A stretch of 64,000 nt of DNA from positions 124,001 to 188,000 of the forward strand of contig NZ_SBLB01000006.1 of NCBI RefSeq assembly GCF_004138325.1. The letters run 5' to 3'. Position numbers and translations under genes: made by a program. The notes beneath the pieces are model-generated. The model worked only from the letters and a program-made list of their open reading frames with translations. It did no database searches and was not told the origin of the DNA. Position 1 is the stretch's first letter. Every line of letters begins with the position of its first letter. Shown piece by piece: positions 52,493-62,200 of this stretch. The stretch is from Spirosoma sordidisoli. GTDB lineage: Bacteria > Bacteroidota > Bacteroidia > Cytophagales > Spirosomataceae.

Positions 52493-54805
52493 CTACTCAG
52501 GCAGCGCCGATGGCATGGCGTCGGCGGGTCGGCTTCCCCAGTTCAGGTTTGGCTGAGGGCCCATGATCAGGCTCAACTCCCCGCCCGCCAGCAGTTCAGC
52601 GTGGGTAAGGTAGGTGCGCGCAAACGGTTTGCCATTGAGCGTAGCCGACTGGATGTATACGTTGGCGGGGCTGTTGTTACGGGCGCGGATGGTAAACGGC
52701 TTCCCGGCGCCGGACCGGATCGTTACGGCATCGAGAGCCGGACTGCCCAGCACATAATAGGGCGTTCCGGGACAGACCGGGTACAGGCCCGCCATGCTGA
52801 ACACCAGCCAGGCCGACATCTGGCCGCCGTCTTCGTTGCCGCTCAGCCCGCCGGGACCCGTACTGTACTCGTCGGCGATTAGCTGCCGAACCCGCGCCTG
52901 GGTCTTGTAAGGCGCACCGGCGCAGGCATACAGATACGCAATCTGGTTGTTGGGCTCATTGCCGTGCCAGTAGTGCCCGCCGTTGAACAGGGTATCCAGC
53001 TTGGCCACCAGCCGATCGCGCCCACCAACCAGCCTGGCCAGCCCCGGTATGTCCTGCGGTACGAAAAACGTGTACTGCGCCGGAGAGCCCTCGGTAATGA
53101 ACGACGCCCGTAACGCAAACGGATCGAACCGGTCAATCCAGCGTCCGTCGGCGTAGCGGCCCCGAACGTAGCCCGTGGCGGGGTCCAGTACGTTGCGGTA
53201 GTTGCGGGCGCGGCCGGACAGGGTGGCCGCATCGGCGGTTTTGTTCAGCGCTTTGGCCAGCTGGGCCAGGCAGAAATCATCGTAGGCGTATTCGAGGGTC
53301 CGGGATACCTGCTCCCGCTTATGAAACGCCTGCCAGACCGAGTCTTCGAGCGGAATGTAGTTATAGGTCAGGTACGAGCTCATGGCGCGTCGCCCTTTCC
53401 CGGCTTCGTAGCTGGCCCGGTCGCTGTTGGCCTCGAACGCATTCCGGCGCAGGTACCGATAGGCCGTGTTGACGTCGAAGTTGCGCACCCCCTTCACGTA
53501 CGCATCTGCAAAGGCCGATTGGGCATGGTCGCCGATCATGGCTGCGGTATAGCTGTTCCAGCAGGGGAAGATGGGCATCCAGCCCCCCTGTTCCGCTTTT
53601 TTCACGAGCGATTGCATGAGGTGTCCCGATCGTTGTGGATTCAGCAGGGTCTGCAGCGGCTGGCAGGCCCGGAAGGTGTCCCACAGGCTGAAATCGCAGT
53701 AGTAGTCGAACCCGTCGGCTTTATGAATGGCTGTATCGTCGGCAAAACCGGGGTATGACCCATCCACGTCGGAGAAGATGCGGGGCGTCAGGTTGGCGTG
53801 GTACAGGGCCGTGTAGAACAGCGTCTTGTCGGCGTCGCGGCCAGTGGCCTGCATCCGGCCCAGCTCGGTATTCCAGGCGGCTTCGGTCTGCTGCCGGACG
53901 CGCGCCAGATTCCAGTCCGGAATTTCCTGGCGGAGGTTGGCCCGCGCCCCGGCTTCGCTCACGAACGAGGTGCCGACCCGCACCCGCACTACCTCGCCGG
54001 GCTTCAGGTTCCAGCGAACGTACGCGCCCACCGATTCGCGTTTGCCGGTGCCTTTGGCCTGCTTCGCCCCCGCGGTCGGCTCGTAGTTGGTCCAGGTACC
54101 GAACGACGCCAGCGGCCGGTCGAACTGCACCACAAAATGCCCGCTGAAGCCCGCCGACTGTCCCGACCCCTGGTAAATCCGGTGGGCGGGGTTGTAGCCA
54201 ACAATTTCGTTCCGCTCGGGATGGATCTCGACAAAACCTTCGCCCTCGTCGCTGTTGGGCTCGATCAGCAGCGCACTTTCTCCGCCTTTCTCATAGGTAA
54301 ACTGCAGGAGCCCGGCCCGCGTATGCGCCGACAGTTGAGCCCGGATACCCGAATCGACCAGCCGAACATCATAATAAGCCGGGGTTACGGTTTCTGCCGC
54401 ATGATCGAAGCGCGAGCCCCGTTCGGCGGGGCGCAGGGTCAGCGGGCCCGACAGCGGCATGATTGTCAGCGAGCCGTAGTCCTGTACGCAGCTGCCGTTG
54501 AGCCAGTGAGTGCCCCGAAATCCGTTGATTTTAGAGTCGTTGTAATAGTAGGGCGCCAGGCATTTGGTCTCGGTGGCCTGGGTCTGCGGGGTCCAGGTCG
54601 TCATGGCATGGGGCCGGCCGATGGCGGGTATAATCTGTCCTTTCAGCTCGCTGCCAGCTTCGCTGTGTTTTTTGGCGGTAGGCGTCTGGCTGGGGGCCGA
54701 GCCAATCAGGGGATTAACGTACGCAACGGGCGATTTGACCAATCCGGGTTTGGGTTGCCCCAGCAATGGACCGGCCAGCAGGAACAGCAAAAAAAATAGA
54801 CGCAT
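52493..54805 (-). CDS. secreted alpha-mannosidase, GH92
   Basis: 770 residues, signal peptide MRLFFLLFLLAGPLLGQ. Calcium-dependent exo-alpha-mannosidase of GH92. Conserved stretches are YVNPLIGSA near the N-terminus, HAMTTWTPQT, HWLNGSC, DFSLWDTFRACQPL, GNEPNNQIAYLYACA and GNEDGGQMSAWLVFSMAGLYP. It would trim alpha-1,2- or other mannosides of N-glycan-like or yeast glycans. It lies upstream of the sigma gene on the same strand; whether it shares transcription with module A is unclear because a 132-base gap with T-rich and A-rich tracts intervenes. Confidence 0.94.
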   Translation of the reverse strand: MRLFFLLFLLAGPLLGQPKPGLVKSPVAYVNPLIGSAPSQTPTAKKHSEAGSELKGQIIPAIGRPHAMTTWTPQTQATETKCLAPYYYNDSKINGFRGTHWLNGSCVQDYGSLTIMPLSGPLTLRPAERGSRFDHAAETVTPAYYDVRLVDSGIRAQLSAHTRAGLLQFTYEKGGESALLIEPNSDEGEGFVEIHPERNEIVGYNPAHRIYQGSGQSAGFSGHFVVQFDRPLASFGTWTNYEPTAGAKQAKGTGKRESVGAYVRWNLKPGEVVRVRVGTSFVSEAGARANLRQEIPDWNLARVRQQTEAAWNTELGRMQATGRDADKTLFYTALYHANLTPRIFSDVDGSYPGFADDTAIHKADGFDYYCDFSLWDTFRACQPLQTLLNPQRSGHLMQSLVKKAEQGGWMPIFPCWNSYTAAMIGDHAQSAFADAYVKGVRNFDVNTAYRYLRRNAFEANSDRASYEAGKGRRAMSSYLTYNYIPLEDSVWQAFHKREQVSRTLEYAYDDFCLAQLAKALNKTADAATLSGRARNYRNVLDPATGYVRGRYADGRWIDRFDPFALRASFITEGSPAQYTFFVPQDIPGLARLVGGRDRLVAKLDTLFNGGHYWHGNEPNNQIAYLYACAGAPYKTQARVRQLIADEYSTGPGGLSGNEDGGQMSAWLVFSMAGLYPVCPGTPYYVLGSPALDAVTIRSGAGKPFTIRARNNSPANVYIQSATLNGKPFARTYLTHAELLAGGELSLIMGPQPNLNWGSRPADAMPSALPE

Positions 54806-55100
54806 ATCGATCGAACTCAGGCTTTTTATAAGCCTAGAAGCATGATCGACCGCAAAACATAATCATCAACAGGTCAAAATTATGATACTGGATGCGCCCG
54901 ATACAGCTGCCCGAGCGGAAAAGCGTTGCCAAAGAAGAGTGGGCAGGCGGTCAGGTATACTCGTTATACCAATGCCACCCGTCTGGTTTCAACGGCGACT
55001 ATTAGTTCGTGAACCTATCGGCCAGTTTCTGATTTCCTGCCAGCGAGAGTCTTCGTCCACAGAAAAAGCGTAACCAGCTGTTTATCATACCTATTACAAA
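54806..55100. other. intergenic region, no gene seen
   Basis: 353-base gap (54806-55158) including the terminator at 55101-55143. The rest has no frame I can support; a short plus-strand frame at 54882-55073 has no family or signal features. AGGCTT/AAGCCT (54819-54824, 54830-54835) near the GH92 start may be a leader hairpin. Confidence 0.5.
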
Positions 55101-55143
55101 AACCAACGGGCAACAGCGCTAAAAGTACTGTTGCCCGTTGGTT
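55101..55143 (-). terminator. strong terminator downstream of EamA gene
   Basis: Arms 55101-55116 and 55128-55143 pair perfectly over 16 bp (AACCAACGGGCAACAG), loop of 11 bases. On the minus strand a TTTGT-rich tail follows, and there is a TTTT tail on the plus strand too, so it may act both ways. It sits 16 bases past the EamA stop. Confidence 0.85.
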
Positions 55144-55158
55144 TTCACCCCGTCACTG

Positions 55159-56085
55159 TCATTTGTTTCTGTCGGCAACCGTTGTCGCCATATCATGCGG
55201 GGGTTGGCCGGTCTGAACAGCTTCCGTTGCGGATTTTTCTTTCTTTCCTATGTACAGGCCACCGATTACCAACAGTGTGCCGATAACCGTATACGACGTT
55301 ATGGGTTCGTTTGTCAATAGGTAAGCGTAAACGAATCCGAATATCGGACATAAGAATAGCCAGAGTGAGGCTTTTGTCGGCTCTGCTTTCAGTAGATATA
55401 ACCAAAGCTGAACGGCAACAATTGAGATAGGCACAACTAACCAGAGTGCCGAAGACCAGAATAACAGCCCAAAATGATTTTCGGCTCGATCAAACAAAAA
55501 AGCGGTAAACGGTAAGAGAATGACACTGCCAAATAAAACCTGCCAGCCATTGATGCATAATCGGGGCAAGGTCCATTGTATACGCTGGTAATAAACGGTT
55601 CCTACCGAGTAACACACCATCCCGGACGTCAGTAACAACACGCCCAAGGGGGTGGCATGCGCATTGACCAGTAATGGATACACAGCAATGGCCACTCCGC
55701 TTAATCCGAAAAAAAGGCCCGTCCAAATATTCCAGGTAATTTTCTGCCGCAACCAGATAGCGTTCAATACACTGATCAACAACGGGCAGGTAGCACTCCC
55801 CAGCGTTCCGATTCCTGCTGTTACGTGTTTCATAGCGTAAACGAAAACAGTGGGGTAGATGGCCATACTTAATAAACCACATAGCAGCAGAGAAACCCAT
55901 TCGTTGCCCCTCGGCAAACGGTCTTTGTTGATTAACCGTGAAATACCCAGCATCAATACCGCGGCAAGAATAAAGCGGGTGTTTATAAGCAAAAGTGGCT
56001 GCGAGACGGTAATTCCTAATTTTGTGGCTACTGAACCCGATCCCCAAAGCGCTGCGAAAAGTACCCCTGCGAATAGTATTCTCAT
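55159..56085 (-). CDS. EamA/DMT-family transporter
   Basis: 308-residue inner-membrane protein with ten predicted spans in two EamA repeats: FAGVLFAALWGSGSVATKLG..., then a second half with TSGMVCYSVGTVYYQRI and PISIVAVQLWLYLL, FGFVYAYLLTNEPITSYTVIG. Members export amino acids, purines or other metabolites, but the specific substrate is unknown. The start at 56085 (MRILFAG) is preferred to an in-frame site 20 codons upstream. More AT-rich than the surrounding PUL genes, which may point to separate acquisition. Confidence 0.87.
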   Translation of the reverse strand: MRILFAGVLFAALWGSGSVATKLGITVSQPLLLINTRFILAAVLMLGISRLINKDRLPRGNEWVSLLLCGLLSMAIYPTVFVYAMKHVTAGIGTLGSATCPLLISVLNAIWLRQKITWNIWTGLFFGLSGVAIAVYPLLVNAHATPLGVLLLTSGMVCYSVGTVYYQRIQWTLPRLCINGWQVLFGSVILLPFTAFLFDRAENHFGLLFWSSALWLVVPISIVAVQLWLYLLKAEPTKASLWLFLCPIFGFVYAYLLTNEPITSYTVIGTLLVIGGLYIGKKEKSATEAVQTGQPPHDMATTVADRNK

Positions 56086-56460
56086 TTTTTTAGTCGTTCG
56101 TAAGCGGTGGGCGGTTCGTTTCAATCCAGACGCAGCGGCATTCAACCAATTTCCCCTATCTGGCTACTGAGCGACAACAGGCATTGATGCTAATTGCAGC
56201 GTCTTTCTTCAGGCGGCCGAATAATCCGGAATGATCGACAACCCGGGTGACCAACCTATAAACCAACTGACGAGCTACTGACACTCAGGTATCGGGACCG
56301 GTAACGAGCCACCAGCTTCTGGTCGACAAACGGGTGCTTTTTTGCCGTATAGAGGAAGAACCGTCCAGGACTGCCTGCCTATTCTATTGAAAACGTCGAA
56401 GCGTAGCCGTACGACCTGCTGGCCCACGACTACGCTTCGACGTTTACTAACCAGAACCGG
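56086..56460. other. intergenic region with terminator
   Basis: 375 bases with no supported gene. It contains the hairpin at 56391-56445 and probably the promoter of the EamA gene. Nothing else recognised. Confidence 0.5.
56391..56445 (-). terminator. 16-bp hairpin after GH105 gene
   Basis: AAACGTCGAAGCGTAG (56391-56406) and CTACGCTTCGACGTTT (56430-56445) pair perfectly with a 23-base loop, followed on the minus strand by a TC-containing tail. It starts 16 bases past the stop of the hydrolase gene. Confidence 0.7.
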
Positions 56461-57612
56461 TTACGGCCTGAGTTTGATTACTTCTGATCCGGCCAGCAGG
56501 AACGCGCCGGTGCCGTATACTTCCCAGCTGTCTTCGCTGAAGTTCCGGCGCGGATCGGCACCGATGGGCTGCACCCACCCCACCCGCCCTTCCGGCGACA
56601 CGAGTTTTGTCAGAGCTATCCACGCTTTCTCGACGGCGGGCTGGTACGTCTTCCTGGGCAGAACCCCCTGGTTGATGCCCCAGGCCAGCGCGTAGCAGTC
56701 GAAACCCGACCCGCTGGCTTCACCACCCGGATACGAGGCCGGGTCGAGCAGGCTGGCCCGCCAGAGCCCGTCGGCCTGCTGAAGCGCCAGCAGCCGCTCG
56801 CTCATCTGCCGGTACAGGTTCAGGTAAAACGGGCGGCTGGGGTGCTTGGCGGGCAACTCCTGCAGAACGCGTACCAACCCGCCCATGACCCAGCCGTTCC
56901 CCCGCGACCAGAAGATCTTCTGGCCATTGGCTTCTTTTTTGCCGTTGCCGCTGGCGTCGATCAGGTAACCGGCGTCGCGGGCGAAGAGGTGCTCCTGCGA
57001 GTTGTAAAGCAGGTCGTAGGTTTGCTTGAAGAGCGAGTCAGAAAATGCGTTGTACGACGGATCGTTCAGGGTTTTGCTCAGCTGGGCCAGCACGGGGGGT
57101 GCCATAAACAGCGCATCGCACCACCACCAGGTCAGGTTGTGTTTAGCCAGTTCGTTACCCGGCACCGTCCGCAGCTTCTGTACGGTATCGATCGTGGGCT
57201 GAATCATGCGCCGGTCTTTCCGCAGCCGGTACAGGTTGATGTACGTCTGGCATATGGCGATATCGTCGGCATGATCGTACCGCCGACCGGGCTGCCACTT
57301 CATCCGCTCGCCCATGGCCAGCAAAGAATCGAGAATCTCGGGTGATTTGGTGGTTTCGTAGGCGGCAAAGACACCGGCATAAAACGCGCCGTTGGTCCAG
57401 TCGGTCGGGCTATGTTTAGGGTGCTGGAGCTGCCATTTCGTCGCTTTCTGGAGTACATCGCGGATGTAGGCGGGTGAGAAAACGGCGTCGCGGGCTGCGG
57501 GGCCGGGCTTGTGAGCGGGTCGGGTCGGGGGTTCGGCCAGGGCCGTTCCCAACACGAATGACAGGCCCAGAACGGGCAGCAATCGACGACACTGGCTTAG
57601 TAGATTGATCAT
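56461..57612 (-). CDS. GH88/GH105-type hydrolase
   Basis: 383 residues from ATG 57612, with signal peptide. Unsaturated glucuronyl/rhamnogalacturonyl hydrolase family. Motifs: WQLQHPKHSPTDWTNGAFYAGV, WWWCDALFMAPPVL with the expected catalytic Asp, WSRGNGWVMGGL and the closing EDSWEVYGTGAFLLAGSE. It removes delta-4,5-unsaturated uronic acid or a related terminal sugar left by lyases from pectin or glycosaminoglycans. The gene is in the wake of module B SusCD but separated by a terminator. Motif GCAAAGAAGCC precedes its start. Confidence 0.9.
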   Translation of the reverse strand: MINLLSQCRRLLPVLGLSFVLGTALAEPPTRPAHKPGPAARDAVFSPAYIRDVLQKATKWQLQHPKHSPTDWTNGAFYAGVFAAYETTKSPEILDSLLAMGERMKWQPGRRYDHADDIAICQTYINLYRLRKDRRMIQPTIDTVQKLRTVPGNELAKHNLTWWWCDALFMAPPVLAQLSKTLNDPSYNAFSDSLFKQTYDLLYNSQEHLFARDAGYLIDASGNGKKEANGQKIFWSRGNGWVMGGLVRVLQELPAKHPSRPFYLNLYRQMSERLLALQQADGLWRASLLDPASYPGGEASGSGFDCYALAWGINQGVLPRKTYQPAVEKAWIALTKLVSPEGRVGWVQPIGADPRRNFSEDSWEVYGTGAFLLAGSEVIKLRP

Positions 57613-57635
57613 TGTATCAGCATTCTGTACGCTTA

Positions 57636-57646
57636 GCAAAGAAGCC
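57636..57646 (-). promoter_or_regulatory. GCAAAGAAGCC motif upstream of GH105
   Basis: Same 11-mer as at 41610-41620, here 24 bases upstream of the GH105 start. It may be a shared -7 type element of separately initiated CAZyme genes. Confidence 0.35.
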
Positions 57647-57702
57647 GTCAGGGCCGGGCCTACTCATAAACCAGCCAGTTATGGCCTGCTTTATCAAACG
57701 AA

Positions 57703-57728
57703 AGCCCCTGTCAACGCTGACAGGGGCT
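57703..57728 (-). terminator. terminator after module B SusD
   Basis: AGCCCCTGTCA and TGACAGGGGCT pair over 11 bp, loop ACGC; the minus-strand tail is T-rich (TTTCGTTTG). It is 14 bases beyond the susD stop. Confidence 0.8.
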
Positions 57729-57741
57729 CCGGGCTGCGTGG

Positions 57742-59175
57742 CTAATAGCCGGGGTTCTGACTGATCTTGCTGGGGTTGATATCAATCTGACTCTGCGGAA
57801 CCGGAAAGACCAGGTTGTTTTGTGTCAGGTTCGTTTTGATCCCGATGGCCGCGGCTTTGGCCTGTAATACCGGCAGCGCCCGTCCCGTACGCACCAGGTC
57901 GAACCAGCGATGTCCTTCGAAGGCCAGTTCGACCCGGCGTTCCTGCTCCAGCGCCAGCCGCATATCGGCCTGCGACAGAGCCGTTTTGTCGGCCAGCCCA
58001 ACCCGTTTCCGAACGCGGTTCAGCAAGGGCAGGGCTTCGGCGGTACGGCCGGTTTCGTTCAGGGCTTCGGCGTAGAGCAGCAGCACGTCGGCATAGCGCA
58101 GCACGTAGAAATTATCTTCGGCGTCGCCGTTGACCGTGGGGGCGTCGAGGTACTTCCGGATGTAATAGTAATCGATGCGGGTGCCGCTGCTGTTGACGTA
58201 GCTGGTAGCGAACGAAGCAGCTCTGCGGGGGTCGTTAGCCTCGAACGCCTGCTCCAGATCGGGAGTTGGGCGGTTGTTGCCGCCCCCGCCAAACTGAATA
58301 ACGGCGTTTCCCGAGTTCTCGGGTGCGTAGGTATTGCCGAAGTTACTCCCCTCGCCCAGCGACCCTTTCTTATACTGCACCTCGAAGATCGACTCGCGGC
58401 TGTTTTTGTTGGCGGGCCTGAACAGATCGGCGTAGACGGGCAGCAGATCGTAGGTGTTGGCATCCACCACTTCTTTCAGCTTGGTGGCCGCTTCGGCGTA
58501 TTTGCGCTGGGTCATATAGACCTTTCCCAGCAGCGATTTGGCCGCTCCGCGGGTGGCCCGCCCGATGTCGGCGCCGGTATACCGCTCCGGCAGAGCCGCT
58601 TCCGCATCGGTCAGGTCTTTGGTGATCTGCGCGTATACATCGGCCACCGGCGACCGCCCGTATTCGTAGCCCTGCGTGGGATCGGTGATTTCGGTCAGCA
58701 CGAGCGGCACATCGCCAAAGGTGCGCACCAGGTTGAAGTACATCAGCGCCCGCAGAAATTTGGCTTCGCCCACCAGCCGCTTCTTCAGGGTCTCGTCCAT
58801 GGTTACGCCCGCAATTCGGTCAATAACCACGTTGGTCCGGTAGATGCCCCGGTAGCCATCGTTCCAGCGGGTGACCAGAAACGGATTGGTTGTCCGCAGG
58901 TAAAACTTATCGAACTCGTCCTGATCCGTTACGGAGCCCGACAGAACCGGGGTGGTATCGTCGGAGGGAATTTCGGAGAATACGTAGTTCTGTCCGTACT
59001 GACCCGCAAACTGCAGCGCTCCGTAGGCCCCGTTCAGGGTGATGATCATGTCAGACTGCGTTTTGAAAAACGAAGCCGTGTTGGCCTGCGCAATGGGAGC
59101 CAGATCCAGAAACTGCTCGCGGCAGGACGCCAGGCTCAGACTGAGCAGACTGGCCAGGATATATGATTTTTTCAT
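57742..59175 (-). CDS. SusD/RagB lipoprotein, module B
   Basis: 477 residues with lipobox signal MKKSYILASLLSLSLASC. Typical SusD pattern: REQFLDLAPIAQANTASFFKTQSD, TKFLRALMYFNLVRTFGDVPLVL-type helix, AKSLLGKVYMTQRKYAEAATKL and RYADVLLLYAEALNETGR, then RWFDLVRTGRALP. It forms the lid of SusC module B, 25 bases upstream. Substrate unknown, though the GH105 suggests an unsaturated uronate-containing glycan such as rhamnogalacturonan. Confidence 0.93.
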   Translation of the reverse strand: MKKSYILASLLSLSLASCREQFLDLAPIAQANTASFFKTQSDMIITLNGAYGALQFAGQYGQNYVFSEIPSDDTTPVLSGSVTDQDEFDKFYLRTTNPFLVTRWNDGYRGIYRTNVVIDRIAGVTMDETLKKRLVGEAKFLRALMYFNLVRTFGDVPLVLTEITDPTQGYEYGRSPVADVYAQITKDLTDAEAALPERYTGADIGRATRGAAKSLLGKVYMTQRKYAEAATKLKEVVDANTYDLLPVYADLFRPANKNSRESIFEVQYKKGSLGEGSNFGNTYAPENSGNAVIQFGGGGNNRPTPDLEQAFEANDPRRAASFATSYVNSSGTRIDYYYIRKYLDAPTVNGDAEDNFYVLRYADVLLLYAEALNETGRTAEALPLLNRVRKRVGLADKTALSQADMRLALEQERRVELAFEGHRWFDLVRTGRALPVLQAKAAAIGIKTNLTQNNLVFPVPQSQIDINPSKISQNPGY

Positions 59176-59200
59176 GGAAGTCGTGTCTAAGAGTCAAGCG

Positions 59201-62200
59201 TTAAAAGCCCAGATTGATGCCCGCGGTATAGGTCCGCGCCAGCGGGTATGAACCGTAATCGACGCCCCCCGTCAACGGCCCTTCGTAGCCGCTCACTTCG
59301 GGGTTGTAGCCCAGGTATTTGCTGACGGTCAGCACATTCTGCGCACCGACATAAACGCGTAGCGTCTGCATCTTAAACCGGTTGGCCAGCGTTTTGGGCA
59401 GGTTGTAGCCCAGCGTGATATTCCGGATGCGGAGGTAACTGGCGCTTTCGATCCAGCGGGTAGACACCTGGTTGTTGTTGCCCGTAGACCGGCTGTTGGC
59501 GCGGGGCGTTACCCCATCGCCCGGGTTCTGGGGCGACCGCCAGCGGTTCAGCACCGTGGTGAGCTGGTTGGCGTTTCCTTCGAGATTCTCGAAAAACCGG
59601 CGCGACAGGTTCAGGATTTCGCCCCCTTGTACCCCCTGCACCACAATACCCAGATCGAGTCCCTTGAACGAGAAACTGTTGGTGAAACCGTATACGAAGT
59701 CGGGCTGGTTATTCCCGATCAGCGTGCGGTCGTCGGCGTTGATACGGCCGTCTTTGTTCACGTCTTCGTACTTGACATCACCGGGGCGGCTGTCGGCAAA
59801 GCGCGGGTAACTGTCCAGATCCGCCTGATCCCGGAATACGCCCAGCTGCCGGTAGCCGTAGAAACTGCCCAGCGGCTCGCCAATGACCGAGATGTTGGTT
59901 TCGCCGATGCCCGAGCCACTCCGGACGGGATCGCCCGTGGGTCCGAGGGCCAGCACTTTGTTGCGGTTAAACGAGAAGTTCAGATCGGTTGTCCAGGTAA
60001 AGGCGCCGGTCAGGTTGCGGCTCGACAGGCTGAACTCCATGCCCTTGTTCTCCACTTTACCAATGTTCCGCACCGCCGAGGTAAAGCCCGTCAGCGACGG
60101 CACCTGTACCGACAGCAGCAGATCGGTCGTGATGCGTTTGTAATAATCGACCGTCAGAAACAAACGGTTCTGGAACAGGCCGATGTCGGCCCCGATGTCC
60201 GTTTGCCGGCTCTTCTCCCAGGTCAGACTTTCGTTACCTATTGTACTGGTAGCCAGGCCATTGACCAGGACGTTGTTGAATACGTAGTTGTCTTTGGTCA
60301 GCACCCCGATGGCCGGGTAGTTGTTGGGACGACCGTCGGGGCCCAGGAACGCATTGTTGCCCGACAGGCCGTAGCTGGCCCGCAGTTTGAGTTCCGAGAT
60401 GACCGGTATGCTTTTCATGAACGGCTCTTCGGTTACGCGCCAGCCCACCGACGCCGATGGGAACGTACCATACCGGTTGTTGGCCCCAAACCGCGAGGAG
60501 CCGTCGCGCCGGATCGACACGTTGAACAGGTACCGGTCCAGTAACGCGTAGTTGAAGCGGGCGAAGTACGATGCCATCGTCCACTGATCGCGGAAGGAAA
60601 GCCCACCCGTAATCACCCCCGCGTTGATGGTGCGGACGGCGTCGTTGGGGAAATTATTGGCCGTTACGCGGTTTTCTTCGTAATCGTTCCGCTGGGCTTC
60701 CATACCGATGAGGGCTTCGGCATGGTGTTTGGTCCCGATGTCGAGGGTGTAGTTCAGCGTGTGGTTGGTTACCCAGTTGATATTCTGCGAGGTGAACGAT
60801 GTACCGTTGTTGGCGTTGGGGGGCAGAAGCTGATTGAGCGGAATGGCCGACGTCTGGAACTGGTTCTGGCGGAACGACGACACATCGCCCCCAATGGTGC
60901 CGCGGTAGCGCAGCGATTTCCAGATGCTCAGTTCGGCGTAGGCGTTACCCAGCAGCCGGAGCGTATTGGCTTTGTCGTCGCGCTCGGTGATATTGGCCAC
61001 GGGGTTCGTTATGCCGGGATAGTCGTACGGCGCTGCGATAGACGCCTGCGAGTTGTAGGTGACGCCGTCGGCCTGGTAGATCGGCAGAATGGGCATGGCC
61101 GACAGAGCCGCGTTGATGACCCCGTTGTTGGCCCAGTGCCCGTCGGAGTTGACCCGGTTTTCGAGCGTATACGACGGGCTGAAACTCAGCCCTACTTTCA
61201 GCTTCGACGACAGCTGCGCATCGATGTTCGACCGGACGGTATACCGGTTCAGGTCCGACCCGCGAATGATGCCCTGCTGTGTCAGGTAGTTGCCCGACAC
61301 GAAGTACTGCACCCGGTCGGTTCCGCCCGAGGCCGACACCTGGTAGTTGCTGATGGGCGCACGCCGGAAAATCAGGTCCTGGTAATCGTAATACGTCAGA
61401 CTGGCCGGGTTGTCGAAGTTATAGCCGGCAATCTCGCCCCGCGGGTACCGGTACCGCTGGCCGGAGGCCCGCTGGCTGTTGGGGTCGTTGATCGATGCCC
61501 CCGGCACCCGTTCCAGGTAGGCCGTATTCGAGGCTTCTTTCGAATACTCGGCAAATTGCTGCGCGTTGAGTAGCTCTACCTTCTTGCTCACCTCCTGAAC
61601 GCCCGTGTAATAATCGACATTGATGCGGGGCTGGCCCGACTTGCCGCGCTTGGTGGTGACGAGTACGACACCATTAGCACCCCGCGATCCGAAAATGGCC
61701 GTAGCCGACGCATCTTTCAGCACGTCGATTTTCTCGATATCGTTCGGGTTGAGGAGGTTCAGCCCACCCGCATTGGTCTGGGTACCCGAGTTGATCGGCT
61801 GGCCGTCGATAACGACCAGTGGCCCGTTACCCGCGCTGATGGAACCCAGCCCGCGTACTTTTATGGACGGCGCATTACCCGGCGCGCCCGTATTCTGCTG
61901 TACGAGTACGCCCGGCAGCCGACCCGTCAGCCCTTCAACCACGTTCGTGACGGGCTGGTCGCGGATGGTCTGGGTGTTGATGGACGCGATCGACCCCGTC
62001 AGCTCGCGCCGGTTCTGGGTACCGTAGCCCACCACCACAATTTCGCTCAGGGTTTTATCGTCGACGGCCATAGTCACGTTGACGGTGCTGCGGTTGCCCA
62101 CAGCGACCTCCTGGGTAACGTAGCCAATAAACGAGAGCACCAGCGTAACGGCACCATCGGGCGCGTTGACCCGGTAATTGCCTTCGCCATCGGTGGTGGT

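Noticed and set aside
54882-55073. 63-residue plus-strand frame between GH92 and EamA genes
   Set aside because: Arginine-rich, no signal, no family, no ribosome site.
57910-59166. 418-residue plus-strand frame opposite SusD module B
   Set aside because: Shadow frame; the SusD gene accounts for the sequence.
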